Assembly (NCBI GenBank): GCA_025352225.1
Contig: JANXTT010000009.1
Location: forward strand, 1 to 64,000
DNA: 64,000 bases
Source of the DNA: Mucilaginibacter sp.
GTDB lineage: Bacteria; Bacteroidota; Bacteroidia; Sphingobacteriales; Sphingobacteriaceae
Reading direction: 5' to 3'
Shown here: in pieces, positions 25,389 to 35,076 of the stretch
Numbering within the stretch: the first letter of the stretch is position 1
Layout of the letters: each line of letters starts with the position of its first letter
The notes under the pieces: generated by a model
Seen by the model: the letters and a program-made list of their open reading frames with translations, nothing else
Told to the model about the DNA's origin: nothing
Databases searched by the model: none
Made by a program: the position numbers and the translations under genes

Positions 25389-26234
25389 TTAATAATCTCC
25401 TAAACTTTCTTCTAATTGAGCTAATGCCAATTCCAGTTGCTCGTCATTAGGAGCTACCCCATGCCATTTATGGCTTCCCATCATAAAATCAACACCGGCA
25501 CCCATTTCTGTATACATTAAAATAACAATTGGCTTACCCTTACCGGTGCGGCTTTTGGCATTCTCTAATACATTAACCACATCTTCCATATCATTGCCTT
25601 TCATTTCAAGCACATCCCAACCAAAGGCTTCCCATTTAGCTTTCAGGTTGCCTAATGAAAGTACCAATTTTGTTGGACCGTCAATTTGCTGACCATTAAC
25701 ATCGATGGTGGCTATCAGGTTATCAACTTTATTATGCGGTGCAAACATGGCGGCTTCCCAAATTTGCCCTTCCTGCAATTCCCCATCACCATGTAAACAA
25801 AATACTAACGACTTATCGCCGTTTAATTTTTTGGTTAATGAGGCTCCTATTGCTACTGACATACCCTGGCCCAATGACCCTGACGCGATGCGAACGCCCG
25901 GTAAACCCTCGTGTGTGGTTGGATGACCCTGAACACGCGAGTTTAGTTTACGGAAGGTAGCTAATTCACTTGGTTCAAAGTATCCTGATCGTGCTAACAC
26001 ACTGTAAAACACAGGGGATATGTGCCCGTTTGATAAAAAGAAAAGATCTTCGCCAATGCCATCTGCTTTAAATGCCGGATCGTGCTTTAATATTTTAAAA
26101 TATAAGGCTACCAGGAAGTCAGTACAGCCTAGTGAACCACCCGGATGGCCCGATTGGCAACCGTGTACCATGCGAACTATGTCTCGGCGAACCTGCGATG
26201 CGGTACGTTGTAAATTTTGTATTTCTGTATTCAT
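25389..26234 (-). CDS. Transketolase, N-terminal subunit
   Basis: The 281-residue protein corresponds to the pyrophosphate-binding domain of transketolase: SGHPGGSLGCTDFLVALYF, FLSNGHISPVFYSVLARSGYF, and the cofactor motif GDGELQEGQIWEAAMFAPHNKVDNLIATIDVNGQQ (GDG followed by N). It is paired with the C-terminal subunit gene downstream, the split form common in Bacteroidota, archaea and some Firmicutes. It starts the minus-strand operon and is divergent from the EamA gene. Confidence 0.93.
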   Translation of the reverse strand: MNTEIQNLQRTASQVRRDIVRMVHGCQSGHPGGSLGCTDFLVALYFKILKHDPAFKADGIGEDLFFLSNGHISPVFYSVLARSGYFEPSELATFRKLNSRVQGHPTTHEGLPGVRIASGSLGQGMSVAIGASLTKKLNGDKSLVFCLHGDGELQEGQIWEAAMFAPHNKVDNLIATIDVNGQQIDGPTKLVLSLGNLKAKWEAFGWDVLEMKGNDMEDVVNVLENAKSRTGKGKPIVILMYTEMGAGVDFMMGSHKWHGVAPNDEQLELALAQLEESLGDY

Positions 26235-26382
26235 TTAAAAAAATTTGGTACTAAAATAGTTTTTTTATTATTCAAATTGTAATCGGTTGCGTAATAAGCA
26301 TTCTTATTAAATGTCAAATAAACAATTAATTTATTTATGAAACAAATTTATGTATCTACGCTTTTATAATAAAATCAAAAAT

Positions 26383-26796
26383 ATGTGGTGGATATATGCT
26401 TTATTATCAGCCTTTTTTGCCGCGCTTACTGCAATATTTGCCAAAATGGGAATCAAAAATATGGATTCCGACTTAGCCACGGCCATCAGGACGGTTATTA
26501 TTTTAATGCTTGCCTGGGGAATAGTATTGTTTAAAGGCAATGCTGGCTCCTTATCAGGCCTATCTAAACAAAACTGGATCTTTTTAATCCTTTCGGGATT
26601 TGCAACCGGGGCATCATGGATTTTTTATTTTAAAGCATTGCAATTAGGCGAAGTATCCCAGGTTGCCCCGGTAGATAAACTGAGCGTAGCATTGGCTATA
26701 TTACTATCCGTAATATTTTTAGGTGAGCCCGTTACATGGAAATCAGCAATAGGCGCGCTTATGATTATTGGCGGTACAATGGTGTTGATACTGTGA
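26383..26796 (+). CDS. Small EamA-family membrane transporter
   Basis: The product is about 137 residues with four to five membrane helices. The single EamA repeat starts MWWIYALLSAFFAALTAIFAKMGI and ends KSAIGALMIIGGTMVLIL, with the conserved SWIFYFKALQLGEVSQVAPVDKLSVALAILLSVIFLGE. One-repeat members work as dimers, like EmrE-type small transporters. The substrate is unknown. The upstream ATG at 26350 would add 11 mostly basic residues; the ATG at 26383 gives the usual family start. It converges with the peroxiredoxin operon. Confidence 0.82.
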   Translation: MWWIYALLSAFFAALTAIFAKMGIKNMDSDLATAIRTVIILMLAWGIVLFKGNAGSLSGLSKQNWIFLILSGFATGASWIFYFKALQLGEVSQVAPVDKLSVALAILLSVIFLGEPVTWKSAIGALMIIGGTMVLIL

Positions 26797-26800
26797 TTGT

Positions 26801-26871
26801 GGTTATTGAGTTTAGACTACCATGTTAAACAAAATAGTATACCTGACCTGATAACGAATAACTCAATAACC
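26801..26871. repeat. Intergenic inverted repeat, GGTTATTGAGTT type
   Basis: GGTTATTGAGTT (26801-26812) and AACTCAATAACC (26860-26871) form a perfect 12-bp inverted repeat with a 47-nt loop, filling the gap between convergent genes. It shares its core with the repeats at 37423-37488 and 61892-61986. Confidence 0.8.
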
Positions 26872-26880
26872 TATAATTAA

Positions 26881-27342
26881 CTAACTCAACAAATCCAATA
26901 TTTGTTGAGATGAGTTTTTAGTATCGACCTTTTTAATAATGTTTTTAATTATGCCATCAGGCCCAATTAAAAATGTAGTGCGTGCTGTACCCATATATGT
27001 TTTACCATACATGCTTTTTTCGACCCATACGCCATAGGCCTCCACTATACTTTTTTCATCATCGGCAATTAAGTTGAAGGGAAGGCTGTATTTGCTCTCA
27101 AATTTCTTATGAGATTTTTCATCGTCAGTACTAACGCCAATAACTTCAAAGCCTTGTTGAGTTAACGCCTGATAGTTATCACGGAAACTACAGGCTTCGG
27201 CAGTGCAACCTGGGGTATCATCTTTTGGATAGAAGTACAGAATTAGGTTCTTTCCTTTAAAACCTGATAAAGAAATCACTTCCCCATTTTGATTTTTTGC
27301 GGTAAAATCCGGGGCTTTGTCGCCCTCATTTAATGTTGCCAT
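26881..27342 (-). CDS. bcp: Thioredoxin-dependent thiol peroxidase (BCP-type peroxiredoxin)
   Basis: The 153-residue peroxiredoxin has C46 as peroxidatic cysteine and C51 as resolving cysteine in DDTPGCTAEACSFRD, the classic BCP/PrxQ pattern. YFYPK precedes the site, and GPDGIIKNIIKKVDTKNSSQQILDLL closes the protein. It reduces hydroperoxides with electrons from thioredoxin. It starts 2 bp after the M23 peptidase gene and is last in the FAH-M23-bcp operon. Confidence 0.94.
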   Translation of the reverse strand: MATLNEGDKAPDFTAKNQNGEVISLSGFKGKNLILYFYPKDDTPGCTAEACSFRDNYQALTQQGFEVIGVSTDDEKSHKKFESKYSLPFNLIADDEKSIVEAYGVWVEKSMYGKTYMGTARTTFLIGPDGIIKNIIKKVDTKNSSQQILDLLS

Positions 27343-27344
27343 GT

Positions 27345-29063
27345 TTATCGGTAAAAATTAGAGGTAAATTGTGAAAGGTTATTTTTATTGTCAATAACAA
27401 CTAAGGTAAAAATATGTTTACCAGGCTTAATGCTTTCATCAAAAGTATAACTTAAAACTTTTGTTTTATAATCCCATTCCATTAAAATCCACTTACCATC
27501 AATTTTTCCGTTGTATGATTTTATGCCTGATAAATTATCCCCTATTTTCAAAGCTATCTTTTTAAACGCATGCATAGTTTTGCCTTCGGCTATATTTAAC
27601 GGTTGTATATAAGGGCCAACGGTATCTATTCTGACATAAAAATCACCAAACGAATGGCAAGTAGCGTTTATAAATCCATTGTCATAAACTCCACCTTCTG
27701 ATACTCCTGCAGTATTTGTAATTACTGCTTTGTTAATTAATGGGCCAATGGTACTATCTGGTTTTATCCATAGCTCATAACTATCATGAATAGGGGTATA
27801 TTTGTTATGGATATGATAAATCATAGAATAGCCGCCTGGCCTGCGCGGTAATGTGGCATAGGTAAAATTCAGGTTATCGTAAAGATTCCCCGGTTGGATA
27901 ATCAACTTTACATGGCTGTTGCTGAACTCATTTTTTTGATCATATTTAAATAACGTACCTGTATTTTTCTCAATATCTAATGGTTGGGCAGTTGGTGTTG
28001 ATTTTACTTTGAATTTCAGAATCGAAGTATTACCGGCTACATCCTTAACCACATACGTTAACTCGTGCACTCCGTTGTCATTAAAATTGATAAAACCACG
28101 GTTTACCGATTGCGGATATACTGTTATTTTATTGCCAGGTAATATAAAGCTCTTTTGAATTTCGTGCCCGGTAGCTATAAAAGCAGGATAATCAATATGC
28201 GCGTTAATGGCATGTGTTTGATCAAAAGCAAATCTTTCAACAGCGAAAGTATAAACTGATATTCCATCCACTTTTAATTGAATGGAATAAACACCATTAC
28301 GGTTTGCAGAAGTATTGTTTACATCGTTAGCGGTTATACCAAACCCAATTTCGCCACTAAAATTAATAATAGGGGTATTAATTAGGTGGTAACTACCATT
28401 ACTGCCTGCTACCCGGTAATAATCTTTTGTCGTTTTTTCGCTAAAAGGGTTCCCGTTGAGGTGATAAACATATATTGCCCCGATAGTTGGTGGTATTTTA
28501 TCGTTGATAGTTAAACCAAACAATTGCGGGTTAATTGTTTCCTGTGTTATTGCATCACGCAATTCAAAATGGAGATGTGGCCCGGCCGATGCCCCCGCAT
28601 TACCGCTCCAGGCAAAAACTTCACCTTTACATACCGGGAGTTGGAGCGGCTGTACCGCAATATCAACTTCAAAGCTTTGATGCTGGTATTGATAATCGCG
28701 AACTATTTTCGCAAGTCGAGGCGCAAGCTTTTCCAGGTGCCCATATACCGATGTATAGCCATTAGGATGCGTAATGTATACCGCGCTGCCAAAACCACCG
28801 AACTGCACCCTAAGCCGGGATACATAACCGTCATATACGGCATGGACTGGGTAACCTGTACGTTGGTTAGTTTTAAAATCAAGGCCGGAATGGAAATGGT
28901 TTGAACGCAACTCTCCAAATGTACCTGCGGTGGTTGGGGGTAGGTCAAGCGGATACTGAAAAAAATCTTTAGGGTATTGATGCGTTTGAACAATATCCTG
29001 TGCGTTAGCGTTCGAAACAATAATTAATAATAATGCACCAATCAGTTTTTGTAGCGTATTCAC
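27345..29063 (-). CDS. M23-family peptidase with large C-terminal beta-rich region
   Basis: The 572-residue protein has a signal peptide (cleavage near ANAQ, residue 22). The LytM-type zinc domain has H58xxxD62 in FHSGLDFKT, GYTSVYGHL, and H163/H165 in GPHLHFELRD, so it should be an active envelope endopeptidase, probably on peptidoglycan. Residues from about 180 to 572 are beta-rich, with repeated motifs such as VKDVAGNTSILKFKV, and are likely immunoglobulin-like. Its start codon overlaps the end of the FAH gene by 4 bp, and bcp follows 2 bp downstream. Confidence 0.9.
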   Translation of the reverse strand: MNTLQKLIGALLLIIVSNANAQDIVQTHQYPKDFFQYPLDLPPTTAGTFGELRSNHFHSGLDFKTNQRTGYPVHAVYDGYVSRLRVQFGGFGSAVYITHPNGYTSVYGHLEKLAPRLAKIVRDYQYQHQSFEVDIAVQPLQLPVCKGEVFAWSGNAGASAGPHLHFELRDAITQETINPQLFGLTINDKIPPTIGAIYVYHLNGNPFSEKTTKDYYRVAGSNGSYHLINTPIINFSGEIGFGITANDVNNTSANRNGVYSIQLKVDGISVYTFAVERFAFDQTHAINAHIDYPAFIATGHEIQKSFILPGNKITVYPQSVNRGFINFNDNGVHELTYVVKDVAGNTSILKFKVKSTPTAQPLDIEKNTGTLFKYDQKNEFSNSHVKLIIQPGNLYDNLNFTYATLPRRPGGYSMIYHIHNKYTPIHDSYELWIKPDSTIGPLINKAVITNTAGVSEGGVYDNGFINATCHSFGDFYVRIDTVGPYIQPLNIAEGKTMHAFKKIALKIGDNLSGIKSYNGKIDGKWILMEWDYKTKVLSYTFDESIKPGKHIFTLVVIDNKNNLSQFTSNFYR

Positions 29064-29674
29064 TTTATATAAAAATCAAGTAGTTTAATATCCTCTAAAT
29101 ATCCCTCCAGATGATCGCCAATATTTATTTTAGATACGCCCTGCGGTGTACCTGTAAATATCAGGTCGCCTTTTTTTAGAGTAATGTAAACAGATACAAA
29201 AGAGATAATTTGTTCAAAGGAAAAAAGAAGGTCTTTAGTATTACCCTCCTGGCGTGTTGAGTTATTAATATCCAGCTTAAAGTTTAAATTATATAGATCG
29301 GCAAACTGAGCTTTGGGCACAAAATTGCTTACCGGCGCCGAATTATCAAACGACTTTGACAGTTCCCACGGGAGGCCTTTTTCTTTATGCCGGTTTTGTA
29401 TATCACGGGCTGTAAAATCAATACCCAGGGCAATTTCTTCAAAATAAGTGGAGGCAAATTTTGCGTTAATATTTTTACCCTCTTTACTCACTTTCAATAC
29501 AATCTCAATTTCATGCTGTATATTATCAGAAAATTCGGGGTGGTAAAAGGGCTTATTGTCTTTTAAAAGAGCGGTATCCGGTTTCATAAATATAACCGGG
29601 GTAACAGGGATAGGATTGTTTAGTTCCTTAGTGTGTTCTGCGTAGTTACGGCCTATGGCAATTATTTTCATCAA
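29060..29674 (-). CDS. Fumarylacetoacetate hydrolase family protein
   Basis: The 204-residue protein has the core FAH fold motifs: KIIAIGRNYAEHTKELNNP, PVIFMKPDTALL, metal-site HEIEIVLKVSKEGK, ALGIDFTARDIQNRHKEKGLPWELSKSFDNSAPVSNFV, and LKKGDLIFTGTPQGVSKINIGDHLEGYLE. Family members are oxaloacetate decarboxylases, acylpyruvases or 2-hydroxyhepta-2,4-diene-1,7-dioate isomerases; which applies here is not determined. It is the first gene of a tightly packed three-gene operon with no evident metabolic link to the others. Confidence 0.88.
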   Translation of the reverse strand: MMKIIAIGRNYAEHTKELNNPIPVTPVIFMKPDTALLKDNKPFYHPEFSDNIQHEIEIVLKVSKEGKNINAKFASTYFEEIALGIDFTARDIQNRHKEKGLPWELSKSFDNSAPVSNFVPKAQFADLYNLNFKLDINNSTRQEGNTKDLLFSFEQIISFVSVYITLKKGDLIFTGTPQGVSKINIGDHLEGYLEDIKLLDFYIK

Positions 29675-29705
29675 CTAAAATTATGAAGCCAAAGCTAAAA
29701 ATAAT

Positions 29706-29732
29706 AGCCCTGCTCTGTTATAGAACAAGGCT
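29706..29732 (-). terminator. Terminator downstream of the T9SS-sorted protein gene
   Basis: AGCCCTGCTCT (29706-29716) pairs with AGAACAAGGCT (29722-29732). The two mismatches become G-U on the minus strand, where a T-rich run (ATTATTTTTAG) follows. Confidence 0.75.
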
Positions 29733-29749
29733 TTATTAAAAAAGTTTAA

Positions 29750-30268
29750 TTAAAGTATAGATATACGCTTAATAACAGATTCTGTACCAACCACCATCCG
29801 TAAAAAATAAAAACCACTGGTTAATTTATTATTAAGGTTAAATGTGAATTTTTGCTCGCCGGAATCAACCCTTTGCGAGAATAGGGTAATAACTTCATTA
29901 CCTAACACATCCATCACTTTAATACTTACATTAGTGTTTTTTGAAACATAATACCGCAGATTTATCTGATCAGTAATTGGGTTGGGATAAACCTGTACAT
30001 TACTTAATATTTTATATGTTTCAAACTTATTTGGGATACTCCTGTTGTCACTTTTATTTGCATAGATGGTAATGTTGGCCTTAAGTGGTGGTAACGGTAT
30101 GTGGATACCATTTTTAATGTACGATTTATCACTCTTATTAGAGTACACTTTAACTAACTTCGTAGTGTCTGATTTGGTAAGTGATTGATCTTTGGCCCGG
30201 ACATAGTTAGTGAGGGATGCTAACGCAATCAATAAAATAAATGAATGTGTATAGTAAAGTTTCCTCAT
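29750..30268 (-). CDS. Secreted protein with type IX secretion C-terminal sorting domain
   Basis: The product is about 172 residues. The preferred start at 30268 gives a clean signal peptide (MRKLYYTHSFILLIALASLTNYVRA); a longer ORF from 30355 would put 29 hydrophobic residues before it. Residues from about 90 to the end are a type A T9SS sorting domain: VYPNPITDQINLRYYVSKNTNVSIKVMDVLGNEV, ending FYFLRMVVGTESVIKRISIL. The mature part between is short (about 65 residues) with no recognised domain. A TACTTTTG -7-like core lies upstream of the chosen start. Confidence 0.85.
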   Translation of the reverse strand: MRKLYYTHSFILLIALASLTNYVRAKDQSLTKSDTTKLVKVYSNKSDKSYIKNGIHIPLPPLKANITIYANKSDNRSIPNKFETYKILSNVQVYPNPITDQINLRYYVSKNTNVSIKVMDVLGNEVITLFSQRVDSGEQKFTFNLNNKLTSGFYFLRMVVGTESVIKRISIL

Positions 30269-30443
30269 AAAGTTATATTTGCAAAAGTATAAATAAAGTT
30301 GTTGACATTTTAAGATATTATAGCTAAAAAATATTAGTTTAACATTATTTAACATACTTGTACGTTAGGATCATAGCAATGTACCTGTGAATATGCATTT
30401 TAAACAAAATTAGTTGGTCGATAAAATTTACGCTTTTTAATTA

Positions 30444-32384
30444 ATGTCAAGACATCACAATTTCAGTAAACTCTCTACGGCTGGCCTATTAATTAGTTTG
30501 GGTATAATTTATGGCGATATTGGCACATCACCTTTGTATGTATTTACCGCCATTGTTGGTAAACAAGTAATTTCTACAGATCTAATTTTAGGGGGTATAT
30601 CCTGCATATTTTGGACACTTACGTTACAAACAACCTTAAAATATGTAATCATAACGTTACAGGCTGATAACAAAGGCGAAGGAGGTATATTTTCATTGTT
30701 CTCCTTGGTTCGCCGAAGAGCCAAATGGCTCATAATACCCGCTGTAGTGGGAGGCTGCGCGCTCTTGGCCGACGGAATAATTACGCCTCCCATCACGGTC
30801 TCATCGGCCATAGAGGGTTTAGACATACTTTACCCCGGTTTACCAACCATTTATATTGTTATAACTATTATAACTGGATTATTTCTTATCCAAAAATTTG
30901 GAACGTCGTTAGTTGGTAAGGGGTTTGGGCCTATCATGTTCATTTGGTTCACCATGATGGGCGTTTTAGGCTTGGCTTATATCATTCAAATGCCGACGAT
31001 ACTTAAAGCATTGAACCCGTACTATGCATTTGCTTTATTGGCCAATAACCATAACGCCTTTATTATATTGGGGGCGGTTTTTTTATGTACCACCGGTGCA
31101 GAAGCTCTATATTCAGACCTGGGCCATTGCGGCCGACCAAATATAAGGATCAGTTGGATCTATGTTAAAACCAGTTTAGTGCTCAATTATCTTGGTCAAG
31201 GGGTTTGGTTAATTTATCATAATGGGCAGCAATTAGGTAATTTGAACCCCTTTTATCAAATAATGCCACAATGGTTCTTAATATATGGCATAGCTATCGC
31301 TACCGTAGCCGCGGTTATTGCCAGCCAAGCATTGATATCGGGATCATTTACGTTAATTGCCGAGGCCGTGAGGTTAAACCTTTGGCCCAAATTACGGATC
31401 ATATACCCTACTGATGCCCGGGGCCAGTTGTATGTTCCAAGTGTTAACTGGTTGCTTTGGGGCGGGTGTTTACTTGTTGTAATGATATTCCGACGGTCTG
31501 AGAATATGGAAGCTGCGTATGGACTAAGCATAACCATTGCCATGTTAATGACCACCATATTGGTGTCGAAATTTTTAAAAGCTAAAAATGTTCCTAATTA
31601 TATAGTCTGGCTATTTCTGGCTATATATATATCTATTGAAGGAGCCTTTTTAATGAGCAATATGTTCAAATTTATACATGGCGGCTGGTTCACATTAACC
31701 ATTGGCACGCTCCTATTCTCAATAATGTGGGCGTGGCATACTGCGCGTAAGATCAGGAACAGATACGTAAAATTTATTGAGATAAGTGATTACTTTACAA
31801 TTATTAAAGAATTAAGTGAAGATGAATCGGTTCCTAAATATGCCTCGCAATTAGTATACTTAACAAGCGCTAATTTTAAATCAGAAATTGAATCGAAGAT
31901 CATTTATTCAATGATACAAAAACAACCTAAGCGTGCTGATGTTTATTGGTTGGTGCATGTAAATGTAATGGATGAACCACATACACGTGAATATGAGGTT
32001 AATGTATTGGTACCTAACAAACTGATACGTGTAGATTTTAAATTAGGGTTTAGGGTTGATCAAGGGGTTAATTTACTATTTAGGAAAGTTGTTGAAGATC
32101 TCGTTAAGAATGGGGAAATAGATATCACCAGCCAATATAGATCGTTAAACAAACACAAGATCGTGGGGGATTTTCGTTTTATTGTGCTTGAAAAAATACT
32201 ATCCAGTTCACATAACCTTTCATTTTATGAAAAATTTATAATGAACTATTATTTCCTGTTAAAAAAAGGAAGTTTATCCGAAAAGCGCAGTTTTGGCCTT
32301 GATCTTAGTTTTGTTACCGTGGAGAAAGTACCTTTGATGCTTGCTGAACCGGATACAGTTCAACTGCGAAGGATCATAAGGTAG
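30444..32384 (+). CDS. kup: Low-affinity potassium uptake protein Kup
   Basis: The 646-residue protein has about 12 membrane helices in residues 15-425. The Kup/HAK signature GIIYGDIGTSPLYVF is near the N-terminus, with QADNKGEGGIFSLFSLVRRRAKW, TGAEALYSDLGHCGRPNIRISW and SQALISGSFTLIAEAVRLN. The C-terminal cytosolic part of about 200 residues is normal for the family. It imports K+ with protons. A PAP2 phosphatase gene starts 6 bp downstream, so they share an mRNA without obvious functional linkage. Confidence 0.95.
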   Translation: MSRHHNFSKLSTAGLLISLGIIYGDIGTSPLYVFTAIVGKQVISTDLILGGISCIFWTLTLQTTLKYVIITLQADNKGEGGIFSLFSLVRRRAKWLIIPAVVGGCALLADGIITPPITVSSAIEGLDILYPGLPTIYIVITIITGLFLIQKFGTSLVGKGFGPIMFIWFTMMGVLGLAYIIQMPTILKALNPYYAFALLANNHNAFIILGAVFLCTTGAEALYSDLGHCGRPNIRISWIYVKTSLVLNYLGQGVWLIYHNGQQLGNLNPFYQIMPQWFLIYGIAIATVAAVIASQALISGSFTLIAEAVRLNLWPKLRIIYPTDARGQLYVPSVNWLLWGGCLLVVMIFRRSENMEAAYGLSITIAMLMTTILVSKFLKAKNVPNYIVWLFLAIYISIEGAFLMSNMFKFIHGGWFTLTIGTLLFSIMWAWHTARKIRNRYVKFIEISDYFTIIKELSEDESVPKYASQLVYLTSANFKSEIESKIIYSMIQKQPKRADVYWLVHVNVMDEPHTREYEVNVLVPNKLIRVDFKLGFRVDQGVNLLFRKVVEDLVKNGEIDITSQYRSLNKHKIVGDFRFIVLEKILSSSHNLSFYEKFIMNYYFLLKKGSLSEKRSFGLDLSFVTVEKVPLMLAEPDTVQLRRIIR

Positions 32385-32390
32385 GTTGAT

Positions 32391-33008
32391 ATGAGATATA
32401 TGAAATTTAAGTACTTATTGTTCGCAATGCTTTTGTCCTCTTTTGGGGTTGAAGCGCAAAATTTGGATATTGATATTTTAAAACAAATCAACTCACCCGT
32501 TCAACCCGGCGATAATAGTATGCGATTTGTGAGCAATAGTTTAAATGTTGTTTTTGCAGGAGTGCCTTTAGGGATGTTAGCTACAGGCATAGCTAAGCAC
32601 GATCATGAATTGATACTCAAGGCATATGAAACAGGTGGTGCCATAGTTATTGCCGAAGGGATAACCTTTAGTTTAAAACACCTCAGCCACCGCGAACGTC
32701 CTTATATAGCGCACCCCGAGTTATTTACAGGTAAAAGCAGCGAAACTGATTATTCGTTCCCATCGGGGCATACTTCTATTGCCTTTGCTACAGCAACTTC
32801 GGTAAGTTTAGCCTTCCCAAAATGGTATGTTATAATTCCATCCTTTACATATGCCTCATTGGTTGGCTATTCACGCATGTACCTTGGTGTGCATTATCCA
32901 AGTGACGTATTTGGAGGTGCAATTATTGGTGCCGGTTCTTCTATCCTGACTTGGAAATTAAATAAATTACTTAATAAAAAAGTGGCAGTTGTAAAACCCG
33001 CAAACTAA
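32391..33008 (+). CDS. PAP2-family phosphatase, exported
   Basis: The 205-residue protein has a signal peptide or N-terminal anchor (KFKYLLFAMLLSSFGVEAQ). The three-part phosphatase signature is visible: KHLSHRERPY, FPSGHTSIAFA and SRMYLGVHYPSDVFGG. This predicts an acid-phosphatase-type active site facing the periplasm, for lipid or undecaprenyl pyrophosphates. It starts 6 bp after kup. A second, unrelated-length PAP2 gene lies at 35077-35739. Confidence 0.9.
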   Translation: MRYMKFKYLLFAMLLSSFGVEAQNLDIDILKQINSPVQPGDNSMRFVSNSLNVVFAGVPLGMLATGIAKHDHELILKAYETGGAIVIAEGITFSLKHLSHRERPYIAHPELFTGKSSETDYSFPSGHTSIAFATATSVSLAFPKWYVIIPSFTYASLVGYSRMYLGVHYPSDVFGGAIIGAGSSILTWKLNKLLNKKVAVVKPAN

Positions 33009-33015
33009 TAACAGC

Positions 33016-33270
33016 CTATTTATACTTTATTTTATAAATTAATATAATTAACGCAAATACAAAGGTAATCGCGTTTGCAGTTGCCACCGGAAAATCGTGG
33101 TTTAACGTTCCATATATCAGCCAAAATAAGGTACCTAATGCAAAAATACTATACATCGTTAACGATATACCCGAGGTATCTTTTGTTTTGATGGTTTTAA
33201 TGGCTTGGGGTAAAAACGACACCGTTGTACAAAAAGCCGCCATATAACCTATAAGAGTACTATAATTCAT
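33016..33270 (-). CDS. SemiSWEET-type sugar transporter
   Basis: The 84-residue protein has three membrane helices and the PQ-loop motif SFLPQAIKTIKTKDTSGISLTMYSIFALGTLFWLIYG, the one-repeat SemiSWEET architecture. These proteins dimerise to make a small sugar uniporter. It is 7 bp downstream of the amino-acid permease gene on the minus strand and converges with the kup-PAP2 transcript. Confidence 0.88.
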   Translation of the reverse strand: MNYSTLIGYMAAFCTTVSFLPQAIKTIKTKDTSGISLTMYSIFALGTLFWLIYGTLNHDFPVATANAITFVFALIILIYKIKYK

Positions 33271-33277
33271 ATATATT

Positions 33278-34996
33278 TTATTGTTTAGCCTTTAAACCGT
33301 CGGCTTCTTTTGCAAGGATGCTATTTTTATACCCATAGGTAAAATAAATTATCAGCCCTACTACCAACCATGCTAAAAAACGAATCCAATTTTTGTATCC
33401 TAAATCTGTCATCAAATATAAACAGCTTAATAAACCCAATACGGGTATTAATGATAATTTTTTATTAAATGATAATACCGTTAATGCCGTTGCAAGAATA
33501 AAGAATAAAAAAACCGGGAGTTTTTCTTTGTAAAGTTCCCAACCAATAGTGTAATCAGCTAATGCTATAATTTGATGGTAAAAAGTAGCAACCCCTATTA
33601 TAAACAGAACCGGTACAATATATTGCGAGTTAATGTATGGCAAATGGAACCGCCCCTTTATAGCTTCTTCTCTGGGTAACATCAAAACGCCTCCGCATAC
33701 CAATACAAATGCAAAGAGAGTGCCTATGCTACATAAGTCTGTCACTTCGGTCAAGTTTAAAAATAGCGCAGGTACAGCAACAACAAAACCAGTAACTATA
33801 GTTGCAAATGATGGAGTATGGTATTTAGGATGGATGCGCGAAAACGCTTTTGGTAATAAACCATCTCGGCTCATGCTCATCCATATACGTGGCTGCCCTA
33901 ACTGGAAGATAAGCAATACGCTGGCTGTAGCTATAACCGCGCTCATTGATATGGCATAACTTATGTTTTTTAACCCTATCCTTATAAACACAAAAGCCAA
34001 CGGATCATCAACTTGTAATTCTTTATAATTTACCATCCCTGTTAAAACCAGGGCTATAAGTATATATAATATAGTACAAATAATTAACGAATAAATCATG
34101 CCGCGTGGTAGGTCGCGCTGAGGATTTTTACATTCTTCGGCGGTTGTTGATATCGCATCAAAGCCAATATATGCAAAGAACACGCCCGAAACACCCTTCA
34201 TAACACCAGTAAACCCATTAGGTAAAAAAGGATGCCAGTTGGCTGGTACAATATAAAAGGAACCCATTACGATAACAAATAAAACAACTGCTATTTTTAA
34301 TACAACCATGGCATTGGTAGCTTTTTTAGTTTCGCGAATACCGATGTATACCAGATAAGTTATCACAAAAACGATTGCTAAGGCAGGTATATTGACAATA
34401 AATTTAAAATCGCCAATGCCGGGTGCGATATCCCATGCCAGTGCCTGTGATTTTATTAGGTTGGTTATTGCGGGCGCATGGTTGTGAATGGCATTGTGGG
34501 CCCTGTATGCCGAAAAATAATCCATCGTGAGGTATACCGGCATATGGATATGGAAACCTTCTAACAAATTGATAAAATAACCACTCCAAGAAATGGCTAC
34601 TGCTATATTACCAATAGCATATTCCATTAATAAATCCCAACCGATTATCCAGGCTACCAATTCTCCAAAAGATGCATACGCGTAGGTATATGCACTGCCC
34701 GAAACCGGGATGCGTGATGCAAATTCGGCATAACATAAGGCAGAGAACCCACAAGTGATGGCCGTTATTACAAATAAAATTGACACACCCGGCCCGCCAT
34801 TAAATGCAGCCTCGCCGATGGTAGAGAATATGCCTGCGCCAACAACCGCGGCTATTCCCATCAAAGTAAGGTCCCTTACATTTAATTCTTTCTTTAGCTG
34901 CGATCCTGATCCCGGATGATCGGCGTCACTAAAACCACTTGCAACATCAGCTAATATTCGCTCAACTGACTTTTTTCGGAAAATATTTGTAGCCAT
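33278..34996 (-). CDS. APC-superfamily amino-acid permease
   Basis: The 572-residue protein has 12-14 predicted membrane helices after a soluble N-terminal tail of about 40 residues. Key segments are GIAAVVGAGIFSTIGEAAFNGGPGV (helix 1 glycine motif), FSALCYAEFASRIPVSGSAYTYAYASFGELVAWIIGWDLLMEYAIG and FFAYIGFDAISTTAEECKNPQRDLPRGMI. This resembles cationic-amino-acid-transporter-type permeases (YfnA/CAT group). The substrate is probably one or more amino acids. SemiSWEET follows 7 bp downstream. Confidence 0.9.
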   Translation of the reverse strand: MATNIFRKKSVERILADVASGFSDADHPGSGSQLKKELNVRDLTLMGIAAVVGAGIFSTIGEAAFNGGPGVSILFVITAITCGFSALCYAEFASRIPVSGSAYTYAYASFGELVAWIIGWDLLMEYAIGNIAVAISWSGYFINLLEGFHIHMPVYLTMDYFSAYRAHNAIHNHAPAITNLIKSQALAWDIAPGIGDFKFIVNIPALAIVFVITYLVYIGIRETKKATNAMVVLKIAVVLFVIVMGSFYIVPANWHPFLPNGFTGVMKGVSGVFFAYIGFDAISTTAEECKNPQRDLPRGMIYSLIICTILYILIALVLTGMVNYKELQVDDPLAFVFIRIGLKNISYAISMSAVIATASVLLIFQLGQPRIWMSMSRDGLLPKAFSRIHPKYHTPSFATIVTGFVVAVPALFLNLTEVTDLCSIGTLFAFVLVCGGVLMLPREEAIKGRFHLPYINSQYIVPVLFIIGVATFYHQIIALADYTIGWELYKEKLPVFLFFILATALTVLSFNKKLSLIPVLGLLSCLYLMTDLGYKNWIRFLAWLVVGLIIYFTYGYKNSILAKEADGLKAKQ

Positions 34997-35076
34997 TCCA
35001 TATAAATTTTAGCTAAAATCAAACATAACAATTTTTTTTGCATTGAATAAGTAAGCATTACTATTTAACTTGCGCC